A stretch of 64,000 nt of DNA, from assembly GCA_963930775.1 (NCBI GenBank), contig OZ005703.1, positions 7,130,001 through 7,194,000 of the forward strand, read 5' to 3'. The stretch is from Cliona cf. orientalis (lineage: Eukaryota; Porifera; Demospongiae; Clionaida; Clionaidae). This document shows positions 32,201-48,471 of this stretch, piece by piece (the first letter of the stretch is position 1; each line of letters begins with the position of its first letter). Position numbers and translations under genes: made by a program. Below the pieces are notes generated by a model. That model was given only the letters and a program-made list of their open reading frames with translations. It ran no database searches and had not been told where the DNA came from.

Positions 32201-35200
32201 GATTCAAGTCATGAAGTTCTTATTAACTGAGTGACAGAGAGGTACATGTAGATAAGCTTACTGGTTGGGAATTTCTTCTTCCCACGGACTGCAGAGCTTC
32301 CAGTACGTCTCCCAACTCAAACAAATTCTCTCTTCTTCTCTCCGGAGGTGTGTTGAAGGGTGTCCTTGACCCAGCCGTAGTGGCATCATCAATGTCCAGC
32401 TGAGCTGTAGTCACAGAGAGAGAAAGAGAGAGGGAGAGAGTTATGAGTATAGATATCATATACAGTTATCACTAGTTCAACTTACGAGATTGCAGCAAGC
32501 TAAGAGGTTGGTCCACAAGTACCTACATGTATAGTATAACACAAGCAAAACATTAGCCAAGGTCCACAAGAGTGAAATTTAAAATAAACATGCATCCACA
32601 CACACACCTCATTGACTTCTCCATCGTCATTCTCCACTTCCATTTCATCTTTGATCTGATCCTCAGACATATGGAATACCTACAAGTACAGTAGAATAAA
32701 TTATTATTTAGAATCTGCAAAACACAGTATAACAATTTAATTTTTATTACTGCTTACATCGTGAGCATGAGAGATTAGTATCTCGATAGCCTTTGCCTGT
32801 GCAGTCATATCAGCCAGCAATGCCAGGGATGCCACCATATCCCTGTGGGTGGGGGGAAAATACATGTACATGTAAATGGCACTGCATATTAAATCAATAT
32901 CGAACACTGGGGCCTTTAAGAGATGCATACATCTCGTAGCATGGCCAAAAGTTTGGAAATTTTCATGCTACGAAACTTTCTTTATGACAATACCTCTGCT
33001 TGAGTAGATTCGGTCCATAGACGATCCCAAGGTTGCTTGGAGGCATACAGTTGTGTTTGACATGTTCAGGGGCACCAACTCTGTGAAAAAAATTGCAGAT
33101 CAATTCAGATAAGCAAAAGTAGCTGAAATTTTTATTCAGCAAAAATTTTCACATATATACGGTAATAGACTACATGAACACACAATGTACCTGTTCAAAT
33201 GGAAGAGGAGTCGTGCTAAAGTGATGTAGTTTTGATAGGGTAGCCTCTGTATGATGCCTTTGAGTCTCTCGATGAGCCCCCGAGCCATCTCAGCCTTCTC
33301 TTCCGACACAGAGTCAAACTTACAAGGAAGAATGTGTGATGCCTCCTGTATAGTGAAAGGCAGTGCAGTGTTACAGTAGACTAAGTGTAGTATGAAAAGT
33401 AATGGAGAAAAGAGATGAAAACTTACTCTTGCAAATGTGATGAATTCTTGGTAGAGATCGAATGTCAAAAGAGGCTCAGGAAGCTGTGATAAAACGAGAA
33501 TCAGAAATGAGAACAGATCTATTTTTGATACACAGTGTACTCTAGCTCTCTCTCCCTCCCTTCCGCCCCCCTCTCCCTCCCTCCCTCCCCCTCTCTCCCC
33601 CCTCTCTCTCTCCTTCCCTCCCTCCCAAACATACACACACACACACACCTGTCTGAAGTAGAGCTTGAGACAGGACCCAATGAGATGGCAAGGTCTATCG
33701 GACAAATCCACTCTGTCGATTCCCGACTCAAACAGCTGACAGAGGTGCTCTAGCTTCGTCTTTGCACTGGAGATGCGGTAGAGCCCCTGAGTGTCCAGGC
33801 CCCTCTCGTCAATCTCGTTAATGCACTTTGTGACGATGATGGGGATATTCCGCTTGGAGGCCTTCAAGTGTTTGTGGAAGTCCACACCAAACGTCGTCAT
33901 CTTACGCGCCAATCTCTGGAGATGGGGGAAAAACAAAAATGAAAAATAAGCAATATGAGTGCCAGTTTTGCACATGTATTTTCCATAAATAAAAATAGTG
34001 AACTTTTGAAATGAGGACACCTCCTTTAATCAGGATACTACTATGTATATATGCTACCCCTATAGGTCGCCTGGAGTAGAGGGGTCCCATGGCCCACTAC
34101 ACTGCATTGTGCGTCCACGCTTATTGAGTGAGTACCTACATGTACCTTATTCCCACATCTGATGGCCAAGGTGGCCAGACACTTCTTATGGCAAGCCAAA
34201 CCACACTGCAGACAAATGAATAACAACAATAATGTGAATATTGAAAGGAACATTCAGTGGTCCCTCCATTCACTTGTAATGAGTAAAATACTTCGCTGGA
34301 CAGTGTCCAACAAAATTCTCTCTGCCGGACAATGTCTAGCAAAATATAAGAAAAAATTCTCTCTGCCGGACAATGCCTAGCAAAATATAAGAAAAATTTT
34401 CTCTGCTGGACAATGCCTAGCAAAATATAAGAAAAATTCTCTCTCAGACTGCTGGACAATGTCTAGCAAAAAAAAAAAAAAAAATTTCTCTGCTGGACAA
34501 TGTCTAGCAAATATATAAAAATTTCACAGGAGAACCACTAGCGTCAACTCACTGACTCTGTAATATACAATCTTACCACTTCACACTCGTGTCCATGGAA
34601 GTAGACATAGTTATCACACTCTCTGCACCGAGCCGGACCTCTCAGCTTCTTGAAGGTATGGGTCACAGCGTTCTTCGACATCATCGGCTCGTCTGGGTAG
34701 AGGATTTGGGGCGGGGAGTGGGGGTGGGCGGGGTCATGCGAGTGTTGGTCGCTATCTGCATGTTCAAGCAAGGGGATATCAGCCATAAAAATGAAAAAAA
34801 TGTTTTGCACGAAAACATTCACATTAATTTTGATGGTACATGTACGTGATTAAATTGGTACACTTTATGAATATAGAGTCATGGCTATTCCTGGAAAGGG
34901 GGGTGGAGAGTGGGTGGATGGGGTAAGATATTCATAGAAATTCTTAGAAAGTCAGTCTAAAATATGGTCAGGACTCATCATCCATTGAGCAAAAATGAAA
35001 TACAAGGGACACTATCATAACGGTATTTCACAATACACTTACTTCTTCTCTGTAGCTGTTGGTTAGCAGCGTCCTTCTTGACTGGCTCAAATGTTTGGTT
35101 TGGTTCGATGAGGAATGCCATGGACCTCGGTCGGGCCTTCTTCTTGGTGGCTCTAGGTGAGGGGATGGAGCCGGACGACAGACGCTTTGATTCAAAGCCG

Positions 35201-36670
35201 ACCCCCTCCCAGTGGTGAGCCAGCTGGGGACTCGGAGCTCGTCGAGGGATGTGGTCCTCCGCAGCTGGAGAGAGAGGGAGAGGGGCAAAGGGAGGGGAGA
35301 GAGAGAAAAAGAAAGAGAGAGAGGAGAGGGAGAGAGGGAGAAAGGGAGGGGGGAGAGAGGGAGGGAGGGAGAAACATTAATCTTGTGGTCAAAAAGCCAA
35401 GAAGCTTATGGCATAATCAGGTAGGTAAAGGGCAGCTACACACAACACACAATACATAGTAATACGTACCACTGAGGAAGTTGGAGTCTGCTGAGTTTGA
35501 ATTGGGTAATCCTTTATTGTCAAAAACATCCGTTGAATCATGTACCCTACAAAATATAATACCACCAAAAAATCAATAATCTGAGCACAGGAGACGAAGG
35601 TCCTTCTTCATGCTAAACTAATCCATCTTACTCGGCCTCGGGGTCAAATTCTTCAAAGAGGTAGTCCTCCGGCTCGTCTTTGGCCTCAGGGTGACTCAAG
35701 ATGTAGCGCATGAACTCATGACCGACCTCGTAGTCTCGAACTTCATCGATATTCCTAGCCATCTATGATGAAGAATAAAAAAAATTAATATGGCAATAAT
35801 TAGTACTAAGATCCTCAAGGTACCATAATTTATAAATATGTGGAAATTTTTGCAAATGAGACCAGGTGGCAAAATTGGCAAAAATTTCCATGTATACAAA
35901 TAATAATAATAATTTAATTATTATGATTGACTAACAGGATCTGGGAGAGTCTTGAAGAAGTTGTGCTGGAGAGTGAAGTAAGTGTCCAGACCCTGCGGGA
36001 GGGGAGGGGGGAGGAGGAAATATTATTAAAATGAAATTAGGATTAAGGACTCGTGAATTTTAAAATCTAACGCCTCACGTACATCTCTGAGTTGAATGTC
36101 AAACTCCATAACTTGTCTGCGATAGGCGCACAGGATGGATTTCTGGATAATGACAACAAGAAAAATCACCAATAATTCGATATGATTGCACAACGCAGCA
36201 TCACTCTTACTAGATACGTATTAACGAGTATTACTTACCTGAGCGGAGACGTGGACCTGATACTGACACTCATTGCACACGGCCACTGCATTCTTGTAAG
36301 CTGTTTCGGCCTCTTGCCACTGAAAGGGAAAAATCATATAAGATTGTAAAACAGGCTTGCATATTTTTCATATACAATGCCATGTAAACGTAACCCAGGT
36401 TATTTAGAAATCCATACAATATTATACCTATTGAGCTCTGTCAGCTTATCACATGATCATACGTAGCTTATAGTTGCCGAGAGGAAAGCCCCCAGCCCCT
36501 CCATTGCAGCAATGCATGGAAAACACACTAGCTATGGTGATTGACTGTCACCTACTGTCAAGTCAAGGCACACAGCCACGGACACGGACAAAAGAAGATA
36601 GTCAAATATTGACTTATCAACTTTCTATCACACTCAGCCCATGCAAACAGCTACTGATAAACACATGCGT

Positions 36671-36709
<39 letters not shown>

Positions 36710-39700
36710 CACACTCGCACACACACACACCAGTAAACAAGAAGCTCCTAGTGACAATTGATGGATCAAGATCAGCACTGAAAGGAATGCATTACTCACT
36801 ATAATAATATCGTGTTTGGCCTCGATCATGCTTGAGCCCTAACACAACGCTCACCTCAGAAGCTACGCAATAATATATCACAATACAGATGAATACGTAT
36901 ACATGTACATATCCCCTAACACTCAATCTGTGTGTATATGTTTTGTCTTAGTGATGGACAAGCACGTGAACTATTTATTGCCGTCAATTAATGCTTATTG
37001 GATAGAAACAAAAGCAGTATTGCACACTTAATGTTTGTGCGATTACCAAATACGCACTTACATGCAGGCTCAGGTATCAAAACAAGATACTCCCACTGGT
37101 GAAGCTACTAGCCTAGATTCTTGCTTGCATACCGTAAATCGCAAACTTTCTTTGTGCCAGAAATACGTTACATACTTTGACCGATAAAAGTTCGTTTCTG
37201 ACAAAATTGCTGCATCAAATAATATATGCAGGATTGTTTTGTGTATTTAATTTTTGCACAAGCTTTGCTGTTCGAAAATATTTTCTGATTTACAGTAACT
37301 GATGAGGAAAGAAAGAAAAGCTCACCCTAGCTTCAAGATCTGATACTTCCTTCTTTCTTTTATCAGCTTGTTTGCCATAAGGATCCATCGCCAGGAGATT
37401 CTTCACCTATAAAATTATTAATTTTACATTATACATACATCATGTGACAGGAATGATAGTAAGTACTTACTCTTGACAAATCTTGACCAAGAAAGCGATA
37501 TTTTGATTTAGCATTCTTCATGGCAGTCTTAGCTTCATTCTGTACAGAGAGAGAAAGAGAGGGAGGGAGGAGGGAGAGGGAGAGAGAGAGAGAGAGAGGG
37601 GGGGGGGGGGAGAGGGAGAGAGAGAGGAAATCATCATCAACATCTGTTACTTATCCCATGATCAGAACACATACTTATACCCACCTCAACAAAAGTAGCG
37701 ATACCCTTTCATCACGATAAACTAGCTACGTATGTACATACCAGAGGAATCTCTTACTCACTGCAAAGGCATTTTAACAACCTCAAGACTTTTGATTACA
37801 ACCGAGACACAATGCTATGGTCACAGTATCGCAAGGTACCAATCTAATATATCAAATTGTACTCTCAACCCTAACTAACATTTCTTTATTTCTCGCACAC
37901 TCTCGTCAAGGCTACAAGGAATTTAATTAAAATAGTTAATGCATTCCAGGGTACAGGGAGAATAATTAAAAACCGCAGTTGAGAACAAATTAGAGACATT
38001 AGAGCAGAGACTGACAGACGGCCCGCGTATAAAGATAAAAAAAAAAACATCAGCTCCGATCCTATCTACATCACAAGATCAAACGGAAAGGTGCGTACTC
38101 TTCGTGGAAAGTAGTAATGTGCTAGACACCGCTAACGGCATATTATGATACGTATGTGACCATGGGTGGGTGAGTATTACGTACTGTATGTGGGGCAATA
38201 GAAATGCTCAAAAGACACCATCTTCAACCAACCTAGATTGGTGCTGGCAATGCATATATTATTCCTAGCTACTATACATTATTTTTAAAAATGTGCCATA
38301 AATTTAAATTACCCTTTAAACGAGGACACCTCCTTTAATCAGAACATCATCAGGGACAGCACAAATAATTTATCACAGCCACCATGGCTACATGTATGCA
38401 GCAGAAACTACCCGCAGAATCAGAACTGACATTTTCAATTGATATCACTCGAATCAGAATCGACACTTATCATTTGTAAGCCTAAGATTCCACTTGATAC
38501 ATGCAATAGTACATTGTATGATGCTGTATACCATACTATTACTGTCATAGTAATTCTGAGCTATGATCTTAATCAATTGTTAGCAAACCATTGAATTTTT
38601 TGCTGCTGGCGTACATACTCTATCTTGCCATGGTTAAAGCTGAGCTAGAGCTGTTGTCACAACAGAGGAATGCACATTGTAATCATTGGTATCAATCAGC
38701 CAGCGCAGACTCACACAAAATTTGGTAGTGTCGCTCTTAATTTGGTATGTATATTATTGTCTACGGGTATTTGATTGAGGTACACAGGGAGGAAAGCAAC
38801 TACATCGATGAAATATGCTCGTTCGGTGCATACAATCAAGCTAGGAGCTCAGACACTGATTTATCCTGTAACACACGTATAACCTAATGTGGGGGGAAAT
38901 ATCGGCCAAAATGGAGAGCCACTAAATAAAAAGTAATAATCTTTTGGTCTCAGCCTTGTTGAACCCATGTAGGCTTTCTCAAACGTTGAAAATGCCATTG
39001 GAAGGCCTGTGTACATGAGGTTATACATAGTTACGTGTCCATGAAATATTGGCATATTATAGACTGGTTTAGCAACTTACCAGTTTTTTCAACTGTTTCT
39101 GCCACGTTGAAGTCAGTTCTTTCCTCAGCTTCTCACACTCAGCCATTTTCTGCTCAAACGGCTGCAATAATAGAATAGTTATTGAAGGAGGGAGAGGGAG
39201 AGGGTGGAGGGGTGGGGGGAGGGAGAGAGAGGGGAGAGAGAGGGAGAGAGAGAGGGAGAGAGAGGGGATGGTACAGAGGGAGGGGTGGAGGGGGAGAGGA
39301 ATGACCAACCTCTATCATCTTCCGTTCCACTTGAAAGTTGTAAGTAGTGTTGCAATTAGAAGCGAATCTTATATCCTGCAAAGGAAGAAAAACAGTAGCA
39401 ACAATAAAATTTTAAATTATTCACTGGGCTGCTAAGTAGCTTCTTGTCTGACCTGATCAATGGAGGTCTTGAGTATCTCCATGAGAGGAAGGCAGTCCTC
39501 CGACCCAACGTCATCAAGGTTGAGGAGAGTCCTCTTACCCAGCTTGGCTATGTCCTGATGGTATCTGGACTCTGTTGAGAGAGAGAGGGAGAGGGGGGGG
39601 GAGGGGGGGGGGAGGGAAGAGAGAGGTTAGAGGTGAGATGAGAAATCACAGCAGATTAGACGTGCTATCTTACCAATTTGTGCTCTCTTGGAGAGGTAGG

Positions 39701-42700
39701 ACACGATCTCCTTGTAATACTTCAACCTCATCTTAAGATACTACAGACACACACACACACAAAACAACTCATCAATCGTGACCAGTATGATCATGTTCAT
39801 AATTTATTATAGGAGGTTACTAGGATACCAAAAAAATTTCCATTTGGACAAAATCCTGAGAAAGTTAGGGTGGGTCTGTGTGGATATTGACAAGTGAGGG
39901 TGGCCCTCAAAATACTCAAACTATATAAATTTGATGTGTACATGTACTCTGCATGTATGCACATGTACATGTACATGTATGTAGTAGTTAGGCTCAGGAG
40001 GAGGGTGTGTACTGTACGTCAGTTGGCAGTTGATTCGGGATAGTTATTACGAGCCAAAAGTGCTGTTGCTACTTGAGTGTTGATTAGCACACGTGTGGCC
40101 TCATACCTTCAAAGACCTAACCACACCAAAACGGAACCCAACTATCAAAACACTCAAACACGTACATAAATTATTACGCACACATGTATGCATACATGTA
40201 CAGTGGTATCTGGAATTATGCAAGTTTGGCTATTTTCTGCATATGTCTACATGTACATGGTAAAATGTGCTAAGGTAGAGGAATGCTGTTGCCATGTCCA
40301 TGAGAATTTGAATGTAACGTAAATCGAAATTCTGTCGCCAATTTCGAGTGCAGTGGACTTCAGCTCACTAGGAATATTCCGTTAAAAATACTCAGATTGT
40401 ACTTGGATAAGCTCTACAGCACACTGCATGCTGGATCGTGGAGAATCAAAGATGTGATTACAGAAATCTTGGGCTATATGTTAATTTGATAATCCAATAA
40501 TCCAATAATATTATAATAGTACCTAACCGTGCACGGAATATTACATTAAAAGCGTACTCCATGATAATATTATTATACTTGGTCTAAAAGCCGGCATAAG
40601 AGTAAAGAGTGTTTATTCGTAGCTGGATGAAGGCTGCTGGAATGCAGCGCTTTGTGTAGGTGTGCTGGGGGAGTGGGAGAGAGAGTTTACACAACTAATT
40701 CCCAGCAGAATCCATCCAGCGTCCAGTCAGCCAGCCAGCTAGCTACGTAGCTAGCGAACTAGTACACAGCAACTTTGCTCTCTCTCTCATTGATCGAACT
40801 ATAGCTATCGATCACACTGACATAAAAACTACAATACTGTTACAGTACCATGAATATAATCATATAATATTATATACATGTAGCACAACATGGTAATTAC
40901 CACATACATGTACATGCAATATCAAGCCAAAGTACTACCAAGGGGCTATGGCTATAGACTCCAGCCCTTAGTACACACATACGTACATAATATTATGTAA
41001 GTCCACATGCATGTACATGTATATTTATGTACGTAAGATTCCTGAGTCTAGCCGACGGCTGCGCACAATGTACATGTGTGAAAACACGATCCATTGAATG
41101 CCAACAGCACTAATAATATTAATAATATTATTATTACGAAGCTTTGCACACTTACGTAGTCTAGCTCATCACATACCGGTCGACACTCGTAACCACTCAC
41201 GCACACGTACGTACTTACTTAGAAACTCCTTATCACATATATACGTGTACGTATATGGCTAAGCTTGGTTAGTACATTGCTGCATACTGCACACTATTTA
41301 AAGGCTGCATACGTACGTAGATCTCACTTAAGACAAGCTATTAATGTCTGGCACGACCATGGGGAGATAGACTCAGTACATAGCTAGTTAGCTGTCTATA
41401 GGCTGTGTTGTCCTAATCTGGAAGCACGGCATTCCGCTGTCTCTTTATCTTAATTAGTTGCCTTGGTCTCCATGCCATTCCAAGCATGCATGCGTGTACA
41501 CATGTCAACTCTAAAGCTTCTTGGCTTCTTGGCTTTTTGTGGCATTTTTGGGCTTTGAGAATATCAACAAGTCCGGATATATCTCATTGCAGAAGCTTTA
41601 CTTCCTGCGAGCACTAGCTGTCGCAAAACCCTCCCCAAACGTATGGCAGTGTATACATACATGCATACCTCATACATCATTCACAGCAGTAAGGCTTCTA
41701 GGCTTTTAGCAATGTAACATTGAAGGGTACACATAGCAAGCATAGCTACTGAGTGTATAGCAGAGCAAGAGAGAGAGCAAGAGAGAGAACACACTTAGTC
41801 TAGCCACTCACCCTTGTCGCAATGTCCACACCGTGCTGCCTGGCCATCAGTGCTTGATCAAGCTGGTCAACAACTGGAGGAGGAGGAGAAAGAGAGGATA
41901 GAGAGAGAGAGAGAAGGAAGAGAGAAATACAAAACTTATGGCTAGATACAGTGAGGGAGAGAGAGGAAGCCATTAATGTAATGGGACGGCTCATTGAGCC
42001 TCCCAAGCCTCAACAAATAGTTAGGAATCATGAATCACACGATGAGAAAACCACAAAAACTACAAATAAACAAACAAACAGAACGACTGCTACAACCATT
42101 CCAAGTGCACTGTATGTACGTCATTCATATGCACATGTACATATGGTTGATACCAGGGGTAGTGATACACAGCCTATATCTTGGATAACGTATGGTGGGT
42201 AATTTTCGGGGGTGCTAATGACTGCCAAGTCAACCACAGGACTAACAAAAATTATCACCCACGAAAATTACCCACCATACGGTATACATACATACGTACA
42301 TACACTTGGAGGTAAACTACAGTAGCTAGGCAAGCTTTTATTCACTATGATATCAGCATTCAGAAGATCACAGAGTAATAGTAAGAGAAAAAGCGTAATG
42401 CTACTGAATATCACTGAACTAGTGGCCATCTGGAGTCTTTGTAGTGTTTATACAAGACTCAGTGTGACCAACAAATCAAAGGCTGTGATACATCCCCTAC
42501 TGTAACAATACTTGACGCTTCAATAGCTATCACTGCAGGACCACTGCAAGATATAATATAGGAAAAGTTCTGTATCTGTAGAGACACAAAAACGTTTACA
42601 AAGTTATTGTAATAATGCAGCTAACGACAGGCACCACATGAGAGTTCCCATGTCCGATACAGCAGTTTTGCTGCATCATTCACAGAAAATACCGGATCCC

Positions 42701-43760
42701 TCCCTGTCCCCGGACAAAATAACTCGGAGATAAATCAATAAACCGTGACAAAGTATGTAAATACATTGTCCAGCTATGACTAGCATGCGCTACTGCAATG
42801 TATTATTACCTAAATCGTTCCATATTTCCGTATGTATTGTATGTACATATGTATGATCTAATTAAGCAAAATTAAGAAATTTCATTTTAGGCATATCAAG
42901 CCACTAGACTACTATACTACGTACGTAGCTACTGTTCTACATGTGTATGATTCCCAAGGGAGAGGGTGTTCTAATTCGACGTTGATTTTTGACAGTTGAA
43001 GCGATTGAAATCCTTGAGCTACGTACGTATCTATAGAGAGCCTAGCCTCGATCACTGCAGCACATCTACTCTTTCAGTGAGTGAAATTCCTGACATTTTA
43101 GACACCTACGTATGTCACGATGTAGAGCTCTATCTATAGCTAATAAGTTATACAGAGGTTTGCAGGGACACACATGTACATACGTGTTTACATTGAGGGA
43201 CTAGAGTTGGAGTTGATAAAACTAGTGAATTTCTAGACTACAGATTGAGTGCTGTAGGCTGGGATATGGCATTGTGGTCAATAATGTGTGAAAGAGTAGC
43301 TTTCAAAACTGCTTCAGTTCCTCTCAACCTACCTGAAAATCTCTGTACACATTATATACATTGTAGCTGAAAGACTAAATGGATTGACTGATAGTCTATT
43401 TAAGAGAAGGACTAAAAAGTAATTTCAGACTCACTGGGATCGTTGAAGTGCTGTGACAGATCCACCACGCTTCCAAACTTTGCCAAGTTGTCTTGCGACT
43501 TTGAAAATCCCTTCAATCCGCTAGCCGAGAGTCCTAGCTTCCCGCCTACCCCGTGGCCACTACCACCTCCCCCACCGGGGCCCCCCGAGCGATGCTGGAG
43601 GGACGGGAGGTTGCTGTCCACACTGTCTCCCGTCAGATACTCGGAGACGCTGTTAGTGAAGGCATCGATGAGATGATCTATGGCACCATTACAGTCGGTA
43701 CACTGGGCAGCATGGGTGTGGTTGCAGGCTAAATGAAGCAAGGAGTGTGGAGAGGGAGGG

Positions 43761-43793
<33 letters not shown>

Positions 43794-45840
43794 AGAGAGA
43801 TGTGGATAATTATTTTGCATTTAGGCATGACTGAGTGTGAACTAAAACACAAAACTGTGCAAACAGCAGCAGCCAACTAAGACTGTGCCTAACTGTGGGT
43901 AGTGATATACACAGCTGAATGCACGGAATCAGCCAAGCACATACCACACAAATGCAACCATGAAACCACAATGACCCCACAAACACAATTCTTATCTATT
44001 TTTGACCATCAAATTGGTTTGTTTTGAAGCTTCAAGCATGTCGATCCATGCACAAAAATGCATGTCTCTTACAGTATGCAAAATTAATGGTACCAGATTG
44101 GATCACAGTGATTAATAAATTAAGGATAAGTGAGGGTACAAACCATTAATTATATACCATAACTCTCATAACTATCGGTGAGGCGCTTCATAGGAAACAA
44201 TTATGGGTACAACCCTATTAATTAGGCCACATATTATACGTAATTATACGTACTCTGATAGCAGTCTGTTAGGTTCTTTGCTGCATCCTTGATGACAGTT
44301 GACTGCATGCCTGTGTGCTGGTCCAGGCAAGATGTCACTATCTGTATGAGATCCGAGAGGTTGGGGCGAATCATGTCCGTTGAGTCAGAGGAGGGAGGAG
44401 TACTGGGACTGCTGTTCTGAGACGCTCTCTCGTCCGGTTCACCACCGCCACCAGCCACCACATCAGGATCAACAGCTGTGAAATTGCAGGGAGATAGAGA
44501 GGGAGAGGGAGAGAGAGAGGGAGAGAGAGAGAGGGAGAGAGAGAGAGAGAGAGAGAGATTCGTTAATTCCAGGCACAGGAGACAGGGAAAGGGGGGCATG
44601 AACTACATCAGTGATGCAACTAGACAATAATCTATTGCAGGAAGAGGGTCCTCCTAGCTAGATTACTCCATCGCCTCATATACTATCCCCGCTTTCACCT
44701 ACAACACCAGTCAACAATCGGACACAGCAGGCCCCACACTAACTGAAGGTGTACCAATCGAACGACCACATGCACTGGCTACTGTAACAGGGAAGAGTGC
44801 AGGGGGCATGCTTTTAGTATAGTGTACACAGTACACATACCCCCCACAGTATTTACACCGATAAGCCTTAATAATGTAACAGCCAAGATACATGTACATA
44901 AATAAATATAACTAGCTTGTAAGAGCATGAACTATCAGGTTTTTCAAAGAGAATTCTCCTGTTAGAGTCCAATTTAGACAGTAAACAAAAGTACATTTTC
45001 CTAGAACTTTGGCAAAATACCAAACACATGCATCCACGGTGCCCACTCGAATTAACGGCCAATTGTTTAGATTTTTCAGACGATAAAGTACAAAAGTACA
45101 ATGAGCGTACAAAGAGCGGACACTACAACTATTAGGAAGAAATGCATAAAAACACACATAATAATTATATGATTGACAATGTACGTATACTATTAATAGA
45201 TGCATATGTACAGGTATGCATAGCACATAGCTATAATAATAACACTATGTGCTACTATATATAGCTATAGCTATAATACAATGCTACGTGCCCTACATGT
45301 ATATCTCTGTAGCTAGCTACGTATAAATTACTATAGGCAAATATATATCGATAGGTAGACAGCATTGTTTATAGATTCCAGAGTGATTTGACGAGTTCAG
45401 GTTGAGTTTATCTAGTATGAAATGGGTTGACACAGAGCACACACTCCTACATACACACTCCCCCTCCCCACCGACCGACCGACCGTCCGACCGATCAGCG
45501 ATGAACTACCGATCGTGCAACCTTTATTTCTGTCGCCAGCTACATGTAGCCATGCTCACTGACTCATTATGACACTCTTATCTATAGCTAATTAATACTC
45601 AATAGCAATAGCATTAGATGAAAGGGTGATACCCGACCCAATTAATGTCACGTAACTGATTTGTTTGTCCATGACCCACCCCCTCTCCCTCTCTCTTTCA
45701 TCATCATCATCATCCACATGCACTTACACATGACACCGTGGATCTACGTTGCATACAAGAATGGCAATGTGATCACGACACACGATAATTAATGAGGAAG
45801 TGTGTTATGGTATGGTCCACTGGCTACTGCATGTGCACCA

Positions 45841-45898
<58 letters not shown>

Positions 45899-48422
45899 TC
45901 TCACTCTCTCCTTCTCTCCCCCCTCCCCCCCCCCCCCCCTCTGTCTCTCTCCCTCTCTCTCTCCCTCTCCCCTGCTTCACAACCGCCCATGTTAATTGGG
46001 TGTAATGTGCCAGTATGCATACATGCCTTGTTCATTCTCAGATCTGTCCCCTACTCGATCAGTAGTCAGGAAACGGAACTAATTCGATTTGATTAGAACA
46101 AAGCTCCTCTCAAATTTCCATTCACATCAACAACGTACATGTACTATAATGATACGTATGTATATATGTATGTACGTAGTTAAGCCCATTCTTAAACACC
46201 AGGTAAACAGCTCATGTTTTTGCATGGCTTAAACAAATGTAGGGATATATGTATATGCACTGATTGAGCTAGGTATTGACTGGGATGGATTACTCTAGGT
46301 TCAGGATTGGTTCTGAAATATAAATCTACTAATTTTTCATTATTAAGGGAGTCTATAGCAGTGCACATGTATATGTATATGTACCAGCACAGACATTTAA
46401 TTACATATTTGTACATGCATGCATGATACTTCAGGCTCAGCTCAACAATAATATAATATTATAGATGGAGGCCTTCACAAATCTATGTAATACTATGTTG
46501 ATAGCAGCCAAACTGTACTAGAGCACCACAGACTTTTACATGTACATGCATGTACATGTACATGTACATGTACATGTCACTAAACGGCATGCATGCATGG
46601 CGCCGCACACATTAACAGGGAGGGCAGGCTACGGTCGAAGTGTTTGCGCTATCATTTTCCCAGAGTGTATTCGGATCAGAGATATTGAGTTTCACGCATC
46701 CTAGACTATAGACCGTCGACCATATATAGGCATAATATATTACATTACGTACGGCCACCGGAAAAAAGGGCCCGGCTGTTGCTATTATCTCAATACTATA
46801 ACTATATAATACTGTTAAGGGATATAATAATAATTAGATATGGGTGCAAAATGCAACGGTACACCCACGCGTCTTGTGTAGCACGAGAAATGATGACTCC
46901 AGGCTATAGATCTGGATGTACACGGATCGATTCGTTAGTTCCCTAAGGGGCAAAAGGTTAAAAGGTTATCAATGGCACAATGGGTTATAGTTCAACCCCA
47001 CATACATACCATGTACGTTTGTGTATGGATTAATAACGGCACGAAGCCACCCTAAATAGTGATACCCCCTGGGAGATTAAACCAGAATGTTAATGATTAC
47101 ATATCAGGGGTAGTTTTTTTATTATTATAGGTGGACCTGCAGAGTACAGTGAACCTATACACATCTATTAGTAAGGACATGAATAATTAAAGTTGATCTA
47201 ATTATAAGGGGCATCCTCATTTCAGGAGGGTAGATAAAAATCCAAGGGGTCTCTGGGAATTGCATGTATACTATGCATTATACAAATTCTTCGTTCACTA
47301 ATTAATTAAGGGTAAAGCTAAAGATCCCCTTAACTAATTAACCCATAATGAGTCTGTTTTTGTCCTGGGAATCGATTGAGGCCAATTTCCCCATCCTTTT
47401 CTGACCAGCGACTAGCATCTATACAATGTCATATCAACTGATGTTATAGCACATACCCCGGCTATTTGCCGGGAGATAAGAATTAGTTCCAAGAATTGTT
47501 CACACAAGGTGATCGGTGATTTCATGTGTTTTTGTGGAAGAGCTTAGCTAAGAGCTCGTGATTAGAATCATAGGTGGTCCAAGCTTTCCTGGAATTGCAA
47601 TGAGCTACTAAGATACCTACATGCTATGCATGTACATGCATGTGTGTCGTTCAGAGATGGCTGGATGTGCTGATCATGAAGTAAGCGAACTATATGTACG
47701 TACTTTAGCATAGAATTGGGGATACGCACACACACTACCATACTATAGTATTTGGAACTCTAAAAAATATATACTACAAATTTTGCAGTAATCCTGGAGC
47801 CACTTAATTGCTGCATGTACATGCAGTACGCCAAGAAATAAAGCGTCAATATACTTCAAACTATACATACATGTACATGTACTACGTGTACTTTATAATT
47901 AGCTTCTATTGCTTGAGGGTAATTGCTAATGTATGAATGTCGAGTAGAATGTGAACTAGGGCACCTGGTCAGCTCAGACGCCAGCCAAACTAGATCTAGA
48001 CCCACAGCTGCAATGGGACATGAATTAGACCCGCTACATGTACACGCAGCCATGCAGCATTTCCTAGTAAACATTTTATGCACATCTAGCTCGAATTAGT
48101 GAACTTAGAACTTAGCTTGCCTTGTGAATGGGAGAGGGGGGACTCCTTGCGATTAGATCTCGATTAAATCTTAATATTATATTATCACACAGTGCATGAT
48201 GCATTGCTCATTGAGCTTAAAATTTGTTTTAGGTGCATCATGAGTTAATAAACACAGTTCTTAATAGATGATATGCAAACCAGCATAACAAATACATGTA
48301 CTTGGCACATGTACATATAAAGTGAATGATTGCTTTCCGCTCAATTGAACGGCTCCATGCATCCAGACAGATAAGGTTAACTAGCACGAGGAAGATCCGA
48401 GACACATAATATTATACACACA

Positions 48423-48471
<49 letters not shown>

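Noticed and set aside
34290-34515. CRISPR-like repeat array
   Set aside because: Units are contiguous with no unique spacers, and the locus is an intron of an animal gene; it is a minisatellite.
45789-46096. Frames in both directions over 45.8-46.1 kb
   Set aside because: Translations of a (CT)n/(GA)n tract; present in several phases at once.
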